This document shows positions 57,443-64,000 of a DNA stretch of 64,000 bases, piece after piece. Position 1 is the stretch's first letter; each line of letters opens with the position of its first letter. Location: positions 42,260-106,259 of the forward strand of contig DF237260.1 of the NCBI GenBank assembly GCA_000708835.1, read 5' to 3'. Below the pieces are notes generated by a model, which saw nothing but the letters and a program-made list of their open reading frames with translations, did no database searches and had not been told where the DNA came from. The position numbers were made by a program, and so were the translations under genes. The stretch is from Klebsormidium nitens. Taxonomy: Eukaryota > Streptophyta > Klebsormidiophyceae > Klebsormidiales > Klebsormidiaceae.

Positions 57443-59697
57443 CTGCAATCAGACGGAAGAGTGGGTAAGATACGCAAAAAAGGGAGCTCGAAGGATCTAA
57501 GAGCTAATCCCTGCGACAGAAGTCGTAGAATTGATGGCGGGTTTCACCTTTGCACCAGAAAAGTGTCAAATATTAAAGGTCAAGGATGTCAAGTGCTCAA
57601 GAGCCTATGACCAGGAAAGGAATCCGAAGGACGCAAATAGGAAGCAAACGAGCTGAAGGGAAAGTTACAGGGAGGGACAATCCACCGTAAGACTTTTGAG
57701 CGCCATGTTGTCAGGCGGATTCGACTTGGTGGCTTTAGGAAATCAGAGAAGAGGACATTCTAAGTGCAGTGCCCGGGTTTCTGCGCTTGCTTCAAAGATT
57801 GCAGTGATTCGAAGTCCCAAGGTTGGCGTTCGAAGAGGTGGCAGAAGTGATCAGAATGATTTTGCTGGTCTCCCTTTTATACCTCTACTTTTGTTGCACC
57901 GCTGGGAAGTGCGCTATGAGGCCTGAACTCAGTTTGATTAATTAAGCAGACTGAGCAGTCTGCGTGTGTGGGCTCTTGTTGGATTCGAGCTTTCTGACAC
58001 GAGAATTCGTCGTACTAGTGTTCATTGGTGCCAGATCTCAGAGCTACTAGATGGATCATAGACCCTGAGCAGACTATATGCATACTATAACGGAATGGCA
58101 GTAGTCGACACTCTCAACCAAAATCCTAAGCCATCGCGTGACTTGTGATCTTTTACTCCTTTACCCGTTCTTATCTCAGTCTTTCTCCTTCAAGTCTATG
58201 CTCTTTGCAAGGTCGCGCTATACAGGTTTGGTATGCTGAAACGACCCAAGCCAAGCGGCCCCTCGTCAGTAACGTATTCAGGACATTTACTATCTTCCAA
58301 TTAGTGCGCTTTCTGTATCAGCAACGACCTAATGAAGCCTCGAACGGACTCGGCCGCCTTTCCAAGCATTGAAGACTCTGTAAGAAAGCTCCCCAACCCT
58401 AGTTCGTTGCTCGAGTACGAGGGGTGTCTCATTCGGCCTGAAGTCTATGATCAACAGATAGCATGTTTAGCGCACTTGGCATCACATTTCCGTCCAATCC
58501 TCGAATCTGACGATCTCTATTAGGGTTCTCCGTTGACCTACACTCCGAGCTGGCGCCCCTGGATTTTCAGTCGCAAAAGAAAATGTGATTTGAAGCTGAA
58601 CCGGTTACGCGACTCCCTCCTTCTGATCATCGATGAATTCGCTTGGTGACCTCGCCGCCGTCGTCCTTGGTATCGGAAGAGACTCTAGAAACGACAAGAC
58701 CAGATTTCTTTTGCGGATAAGCTACCAGTATTTGACTGACGGCTGATCCTCCATTAGAAGCTTTCTCTCGCTGTCATCAATATAAGAGAATGAGTTGATC
58801 TCCAAGTTGGACTACCTAGGTGGTCATTCTTCCAATATGACATGAAATGCGAGGTTTCAGCGGATGGCCTTTTGCGGACCTTGGCAATTCTGCGCGGTTC
58901 TCGCCTGACGCTCTTCACGCTGGCTAAACCTTTCTTGAAATTGTCATTGGGTGAATGTGTGTTCCGACTGATCGTAGACACCAAAACGAATTTAAGACCC
59001 GCTTGATGTGCTTCTTGGGCAGCACAGCATGCGTGGTATATGCGATAAGGCAAGAAAGTCAGAAGGCACAATCTGGATTCTCTCTAACACGAAGCTAGAC
59101 GCTGCTTTGACCGTCCCTCAACTATGGTCCATTTGGCCCTTACATGCGTAACCCGCCGCTCAGCCCGTGCGTGATCCGGTCCTTGCTTGTGCCACATGGT
59201 TGCCGTTGGCCGCGTCAAGACGTGCTTAACCTGGCCCCTGACCGTGCTCAACTTGGCCCCTAATCGTCGTTCGCTAGGCCCTTAAACGTACTTTACCGGA
59301 ATACATTCTGATCACGTCAGATTATGCGCCCGCACATAGTGACAATTGTAACGTATGACTCGGTGCATGATCGATCGATCGATCAATCAATCATATGAGA
59401 GAGCTAGCAGAAGTGGAACACGTCGATAGGACGTAAGGCACTGAGCTTGTACGAGCTAGACCGTCGTATGAAATTGGGCGAAAGTCAAATGATGCATGAG
59501 AAACTTCATGACCATCCTCTGCATCCGCTCTGCTTAGACTTGCATGCGGGCGCCGGAAAAGGTTACGCGCGCCCTTTGCAAAACTCCCGACTCAACTTAT
59601 TGACACAGGCAACATCCAGTCTTCCGTATGGTCCCGCAAAAACTCGTGTTCGACTCCGGTACAAGCATACAATGCAGAATCAAAGTATCGATACCCC
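57443..59697. other. Intergenic region, no gene seen
   Basis: Lies upstream of the dirigent/AOC-like gene and downstream of ATAD3, both on the minus strand. Open frames are short and unsupported. It contains a 22-bp tandem repeat near 59230-59290 and a gatcgatcgatc/aatcaatc simple repeat near 59368-59391. Confidence 0.5.
59222..59290. repeat. Short 22-bp tandem repeat
   Basis: ggcccc(t) recurs at 59233, 59255 and 59277 within units like aacctggcccctgaccgtgc, aacttggcccctaatcgtcg and gctaggcccttaaacgtac. A similar isolated unit (tttggcccttacatgcg) is at 59132. Confidence 0.55.
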
Positions 59698-62600
59698 TCA
59701 TGAGCCTGCCGGAGCCGCTAGTGCGCTTTGGTGTTGCTCGACTATCTTCTTTCGCTGCGCATGCTCCGCGACCTTGTACGTCAAAACTTCCTGGAACAGC
59801 TCTGGTGTCAACTCGCTCTTTTGGCTCCCGTACGCGGCTCCTTGCATGCTCACCATGAGCTTTGCTAACTCGCGCCCCGAGAAACCTTCCGTCTTTGAGG
59901 CGGCCTCTTGAAGGAGCTGCGTAAGGGAGAGGACGACGGCTTCAGGTAGGTGAATCTGGCGACATATGCAGTCCAATGAAGTCTTGCAATAACCAGAAAA
60001 AAGCAAAAGAACCTTCGCAAACAAAAGCATCACTTGCTGTGAACCCAGGCAGTCCGAGAAAATGGAACCAACTGGTTGGAGCGAACTCGGTTAACAACGA
60101 TTCACAGAAACACGAAACTGTCCGCAGATGCAGCTTTGTTTTGCGAACCGACTATACTGCACTCGTCCGGACAAGGAGTGACACGAAGAGGAGTCGATCG
60201 AGGAGATTGTACTGGTGAATGCGCTCACGTCATCCGTAATCCCCCGCACTTCGATCTTGTCCGAGCCCCCCCGGAGCAGCTTCCGCCACGACGACCGGCT
60301 GTCCTCGCCCGCACGCATCACGTACTTGTCCAGGTATAATCGTATCAGCTTCTCCCGCTCCTGCTCGCCGGGCAAGGGGAACTCTAGAGCTTCGTCCACT
60401 CGATCGACGACGGCACGGTCCAGGTCTTCCGGCCGGTTGGTCGCAACGACGAGCACGATGTCGCGCGACTGGTCACCGGTGCGGTAGAGAAGGGCGTTCA
60501 AAGCGCTGCGCAGATTCTCGCTCATGCTGACCGCATTTCGCCTGCGAGGATTGCGCCAGCATTAGAACATGGGTCCCAAAGACGATCCTTGAAGAGAAGA
60601 TCCTCGAAGAGAAGATCTCGCAACAGAAATCCAGTGCAGGTGACAAAATCTCAGGGTCGCAACTCTGTTGACATTTTTCTACTCTACGTATATTCTTGCG
60701 CGAATTCACGAAATCCCTTCGAACCGCACAAACGATCGAGGCGTCTCACTTTTACGAAACGCGTCCGCTTTGGCAACAGGAAAGGGAAGGCCCCTCCCTC
60801 ATCTCTAATTGCAAAGCGAGCCCAAGATTCAAGTATGCCCTCTCCACTTGCATCATTCTGAAGAACACCGTTTTCGAACAAGAGCGGCGGGGCCTCACTC
60901 TTCCGAGAATGCTTCGGCCTCGTCGCTGTGATGCAGCAGCCCCTGAATCGTCCACAAAAGCTAACTGCTGCCCTTCTTAGACAAGCAAACGGCAGATCCA
61001 CTGCGGGTCCAAAAAGACACGCAACCCTACTCCCCCAACAACTAGAGCGGCGGGGCCTCACTCTTTCAGGAACGCGTCCGCCTCGTCGATGAAGAGAAGC
61101 AGCCCCTTGCGGCTCTTGCCCGCCCAGTCGAACAGCTGGTGGATCTTGGTCACCGCGTCGGGCCCCAACGGGCCGACGTCACCCCCCGTCATCAGCGCGT
61201 AGTCGAGGCCCGAGTCGCGCGCGAGCTGCTTGGCGGCCATCGTTTTGCCTGAAAGGGGACAAGGAGGTGGAAGTGAGCAATCCGAGCTGGGAGAGAGACG
61301 TTGAGGAACAGAAATCTATACGTCAACTTTGCTTGAGTCGGGACGCATGAGAGTGTGGGTACGGGCCTTGCAAACGACGAATTGGGCGAGCGGAAAATAG
61401 ATACGGAGCCCCGGATCAGGCCCCAGAAAAGCATTTCGGCAACAAAGCGATAAGCAAGGAATCGACGCCAATGGTCAGGTCTTTTGAGGCTCTACGGACA
61501 TATAGCAGCGAGTACAAGAGCCAGCAGAACGAGCGGAAAGCAAACTGCAATTCAAAGGGCAAGCGACGAAACCTCGAAAGTGAGCAGCTATGACCAGATT
61601 AGGATTCCTGTCGAGGGGAAGGCATTAGGATTGCACCCAATGCGTTCATGTCCCGTCCTTACCCGTACCCTACGGTGGCCCGTAGAACACCATGTTCCTA
61701 AAACAAAGATAACAAAGACTTGATCAAAGGAGACGGCTTTTTGAAAAGGCGTTTCTTGAGAAGTTCAATTCAAACCTACCCGTCCCCGGCGGCCCGTAGA
61801 AGACCATGTTCCGGAAGGGCGCCCCGTGCTTCTTAGTGTTGGCGGTCGCGGACGCGAGCGAGCGCACGCGCGAGAGCAGCGCGGGGTGCAGGATGACGTC
61901 ACCGAAGCCCTCGCCCTTGCGCATCGCGTCGGTCGCCGGGTTTGACGCGAGCAAGCCAGCGTTCGAGTGCGCACCGCGCCGCCAGAGGAAGGGGAACGTG
62001 GCGCGCGAGGATTCGCGGACGAGCGACGGTTGGCCGAGTACACGTTCGAGGTACCTGGGAAGTGATTGTCAGAGAAATCAAATAGTAGACCTCGTCTTTA
62101 AGACCAATATAGGAAGAGCGGGCCGAATTGTCGAGGGGAAAAGGATTTTGCGGATACTGACTAGGGACATCAATCAGCAAACTCCTCCTCAGAATTGCGT
62201 CACTGGGTGGTAGGCACCTTATTCATCGAACAATGACGACAGACCTCTTAGGGGCCGCTCGGTGCTTCCGGCCATGAGAGGGCGTGAAAGGCAGGGAGAG
62301 TGTGATCCGACACGAGCAAGTCGGCGACCAAGCTCGAAACTTCGAAGCGACATTAGGAGCTTTAAACATGCAAAAAACTTATCCACACCCACTCACCCGC
62401 CCATTCATCGTTTCCATCATCGTTTCCATCAGAAGACCGTCTAACGACTACTCTGTAGTTTACTCGAGTTCAATGTTGAAAGTCGACTCGGATTGAATAT
62501 TGACTGTTCTCCTGAGTCATTATCCATAAAATCGTTGAGTACTTGACTCGCTTGGATGTTCATTCAAAACAGATTCTCACCTCCCGACCACCCGCGCCCC

Positions 62601-63546
62601 CTCCCGTGTCGAATACACCCCCGCCGCGAGTGCTGTCGTCACGATCACCGTCCGCGTCAGCTTCTCCCGGTCGCCCAAAAGTCCGTACACCCCTGCGCCG
62701 ATCTGCCGGAACGTGGTGTTGATTGCCGCGAGCAATCGCTCCCGCTCTAGTTCCATCTTGGTCAGCAGCTCCCGCCGGTAGACGTCCTCGTTCTGGCGCC
62801 GCTCCAGCGCGCGCCCCTCAGCCTCCGCGAGCGCCTTCACGCGCAGCGTCTCGCGCTCCAGCTCCGCGCGCTCGCGCTCGCTCTGCCTGGGTGCGGGAAC
62901 GAAGTAGGATCAGGAAGTGGCATTATGAAGGTGCGTGCTTTTTGATTTCCCTGTGCTTCGATAAGGCGGGGAAAACGAAGGCTCCACGGAAGAGTGTAAA
63001 GAACGCTCGCAGTGCCCCTCACAGTGACCGACGCAATCGTGTTTTAGAAAAGCTAGTGTGCCGTGCAGTGCCTGCAGTGCCAAGGGGCAGAGAGATACGT
63101 ACGATACATGGACGATTTGGTTTTATCCTGTTCCCGATCGTCCGTTTTGTCAGGCTACGGCATAATTGGTTGAAATCCTTGAATTGAATAAATATCGTCT
63201 TGGGGTCGCTATGGGAGGGCACCAAGGGCCAAGAAAAGGTCAAGCAAACCACTCTGTGTCTTACTGGCTTCCATGTCCGCAGTTTAACTGCAGCTGATAA
63301 CTGTAGAAGGCGACAATGGAAGCTGGATGAATAAGACCGGCGCCTGGAATAGAAAGAGGCGCTCAAGCTAGATGGCCCCCAGGATGAACCTATCACGAGA
63401 TGGGTGCTTTTCAACGTCACCTAGCAGCAAGGTGGCAAATAGGTCAAGCCTACGGTTGCATCGAGCTCTCACCTCCGCTCTCTTTGTATTTGCTCCTCCG
63501 TAAGGCGCTTCACAGCCTCCTGCCGCTGAGAGGACTCCTCTTGCAT
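59698..63546 (-). CDS. ATAD3: ATAD3-family AAA+ ATPase of mitochondria (5' end not seen)
   Basis: A membrane-bound AAA+ ATPase of the mitochondrial inner membrane linked to nucleoid organisation and membrane contact. Six exons visible, in phase: 63546-63473, 62886-62581, 62054-61780, 61248-61062, 60541-60229, 59955-59698; 470 residues. The N-terminal part is coiled coil ([40 protein letters not shown]), then a membrane segment ([20 protein letters not shown]), as in animal ATAD3. The ATPase follows: Walker A GPPGTGKTMAAK (split by an intron after the second G), [14 protein letters not shown], Walker [13 protein letters not shown], sensor [13 protein letters not shown], then [20 protein letters not shown]. 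Sensor-2 [15 protein letters not shown] lies near the end. The C-terminus is AALAAPAGS-like. More N-terminal coiled-coil exons are expected beyond 63547. Introns flanking the Walker exons carry copies of exon edges. Confidence 0.9.
60736..61110. repeat. Three tandem copies of the ATAD3 Walker B exon edge, period 149-163 bp
   Basis: The true edge (agagcggcggggcctcactc tttcaggaacgcgtccgcct cg, from 61044) recurs from 60881 (agagcggcggggcctcactc ttccgagaatgcttcggcct cg) and weakly from 60735 (gatcgaggcgtctcactttt acgaaacgcgtccgctttgg). All three keep ctcact, the inverse of the donor agtgag. Confidence 0.75.
61655..61820. repeat. Tandem copy of the ATAD3 P-loop exon edge, 117 bp
   Basis: acccgtccccggcggcccgt agaagaccatgttcc (61778, exon end with Walker A codons) recurs as acccgtaccctacggtggcc cgtagaacaccatgttcc (61661) in the intron, with a small insertion and loss of frame. 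Confidence 0.75.
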
Positions 63547-64000
63547 CTGCGACAATCAGAGCAATCCACTTCAGCCCTTCAATCACCAACGGACCCCAAC
63601 GAGATATGCGGATAAAGATGTTATCACCTGAACAATCCAGATGCCTTCCAAAAGCACAGTCCAAGGGGGCCTTAATCAACGGCGTCCTCTCGTCCTAGAG
63701 GAAAAGCCCACTCTTAAGGTCGAACTTCCCTAATTCGATGCGCGCGCGCGCGTTTGACGTCCTGGGGGACGTCTTCGCTAATAACAAGAGCGTCGTTCAA
63801 TATTTTCGCATTCTGCTTTCTGCATGTGGAAGGGCTTTACAAAAGCTACCTTTAGAGCCACTAGCCGGCCGAAACCGACCACTCTAGCTACATGGTCAAA
63901 ACGGCGATTTTGCCACTTTTTGGGCATTTTCTGAGCGCTGGGTCCCTTTACGTATTGGGTTATGGGGGTCGCTCCAGCAAATTTTTTTGGAGATCGAGGA
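63547..64000. other. Window edge, upstream intron of ATAD3 or intergenic
   Basis: No exon could be recognised. A short (CG)n stretch lies near 63742-63753. More ATAD3 5' exons are expected in or beyond this stretch. Confidence 0.4.

Overview
The window is a stretch of plant-lineage (streptophyte) nuclear DNA. Its genes have many small, GC-rich exons separated by GT-AG introns of about 100-1,300 bp, with lower-GC introns and intergenic DNA. The protein set (plant-type class A heat shock factor, receptor-like kinase tail, Cys-type glutathione transferase, organelle-type histidyl-tRNA synthetase, dirigent/AOC-like secreted protein) fits a charophyte alga or early land plant. A Klebsormidium-like alga is my guess, not something I could test. 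I rebuilt gene models by hand from splice sites, reading-frame phase and family conservation. Phases agree across all joins listed, except where noted.

Layout: 77-415 (+) last exon of a receptor-like kinase; 1363-5520 (-) U11/U12 snRNP 48 kDa protein of the minor spliceosome; 6590-9347 (+) glutathione S-transferase; 10449-15086 (-) unrecognised membrane protein; 16417-22486 (-) SDA1, a 60S ribosome-assembly factor; 22876-28964 (+) histidyl-tRNA synthetase, head-to-head with SDA1; 30861-35992 (+) class A heat shock transcription factor; 37402-39019 (-) unrecognised nuclear-looking protein; 40271-53971 (+) SIN3 co-repressor scaffold, interrupted by a 618-base assembly gap; 56029-57442 (-) small secreted dirigent/AOC-like protein; 59698-63546 (-) ATAD3 AAA+ ATPase, 5' end outside what I can see. 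The genes are housekeeping and regulatory. They do not form one pathway and I see no operon-like unit, CRISPR array or autonomous mobile element.

The most unusual signal is shared by six neighbouring genes. Exon-intron junctions are surrounded by decayed tandem copies of themselves, usually with a period near 110-120 bp (range about 80-180). The copies hold the exon edge, the splice site and adjacent intron, and many still carry the AG or GT. They occur in SDA1, HisRS, HSF, SIN3, ATAD3 and the unknown membrane protein gene. This looks like a local mode of intron growth by repeated junction-spanning tandem duplication. Two further signals are a row of DRE/CRT-type GCCGAC motifs spaced 31-32 bp apart (three helical turns) upstream of the HSF gene, and telo-box motifs in both orientations in the short divergent promoter between SDA1 and HisRS. 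Two short inverted-repeat (MITE-like) elements are also present, one containing tRNA-like promoter boxes.
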